The notes beneath the pieces were generated by a model that did no database searches, was not told the origin of the DNA, and saw only the letters and a list, made by a program, of their open reading frames with translations. Positions 46,675-46,782 of a stretch of 46,782 nucleotides of DNA are shown one piece after another. How positions within the stretch are numbered: position 1 is the stretch's first letter; each line of letters begins with the position of its first letter. Source of the DNA: Candidatus Omnitrophota bacterium (GTDB lineage: Bacteria > Omnitrophota > Omnitrophia > Omnitrophales > Aquincolibacteriaceae). The DNA is taken from NCBI GenBank assembly GCA_022705945.1, contig JAKJDL010000012.1:1-46782 (forward strand), written 5' to 3'. The translations under genes and the position numbers were made by a program.

Positions 46675-46782
46675 TTAAAAATCAAATCGCGCGGTAAGGT
46701 AGTAAGTGTGATTGCGGTAATGATCCCGGAGCGTGCAGTCGTAGTTCGCCGTAAGCGTCATGTTCCCCTTGTTCAGATAAGC
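46675..46782 (-). CDS. Outer-membrane beta-barrel protein, 3' end only
   Basis: 35 residues to the edge of the window: NKGNMTLTANYDCTLRDHYR and NHTYYLTARFDF before a TAA stop. Alternating polar/hydrophobic residues and the terminal Phe are the signature of a last barrel strand recognised by BamA. The rest lies beyond the right edge, so the family cannot be named. Confidence 0.7.
   Translation of the reverse strand, partial: AYLNKGNMTLTANYDCTLRDHYRNHTYYLTARFDF

Overview
The window is a GC-rich, gene-dense stretch of a bacterial chromosome with almost entirely housekeeping and metal/sulfur-handling content. The outer-membrane proteins, TolC, an RND pump, a lipoprotein and an exosortase-associated protein indicate a Gram-negative. 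FeoAB/Fur, tandem ferredoxin-containing MinD-type ATPases, NifX-like proteins and a thioferritin-like protein suggest an anaerobe or microaerophile. A bS22/mS38-like mini-protein, a long-form HisG, GatCAB with tRNA-Gln(UUG) and a TIGR04073 protein would fit an uncultured lineage such as Omnitrophota, but that placement is inference only.

Layout. 1-8.7 kb, minus strand: the 5' part of a sugar ABC permease gene, tRNA-Gln, ispE, a 32-codon ribosomal-protein-like gene, hisG, an mgtC-like gene, tsaD, and gatC-gatA-(GIY-YIG gene)-gatB. 8.7-13.3 kb, minus: nitroreductase, thiS-thiG-thiH-thiF, a zinc-ribbon protein and an alpha/beta hydrolase. 13.5-18.8 kb, minus: an RND pump and a TolC-type protein without an adaptor gene, and a glutaredoxin-like lipoprotein. 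19-20.3 kb: an NlpC/P60-like secreted protein whose 3' end runs into a decayed phage-like fragment. 20.3-24.2 kb: a LysR regulator divergent from DUF1232, Rnk-like, homospermidine synthase and Rnk-like genes.

24.3-34.4 kb, plus strand: an ArsR-type repressor with a double-palindrome promoter; a CoA-disulfide reductase-rhodanese-TusA-DsrE fusion; a secreted peroxiredoxin; then a cluster of DUF134, DUF5320, two NifX-like proteins, two MinD/ferredoxin ATPases, a CoA-binding protein, an MBL-fold protein, a thioferritin-like protein and a ZIP transporter. 34.4-38.5 kb, minus: fur-feoA-feoB, a 44-residue FeoB-associated cysteine-rich protein and an outer-membrane protein, driven by a consensus promoter with a 27-bp palindrome. 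38.5-43.5 kb, minus: a small membrane protein, a Upf1-like helicase, YjbQ, TIGR04073, amrA and amrB. 43.5-44.2 kb is non-coding: an IS200-type remnant, a palindromic repeat and a tandem repeat. 44.2-46.6 kb, plus: an NCS2 purine permease and amrS. The window ends in the 3' end of a beta-barrel gene.

How it fits together: roughly a third of the window concerns iron, sulfane sulfur and Fe-S chemistry, with signal-rich promoters at three points (24.3, 28.1 and 38.4 kb). The least explained modules are the Rnk-Hss-Rnk cluster, the DUF134/NifX/MinD-ferredoxin cluster, and the AmmeMemoRadiSam genes split around a purine permease and an IS remnant. Several families of short palindromic repeats occupy operon junctions. 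No rRNA, CRISPR array, complete insertion sequence or replication origin was seen.
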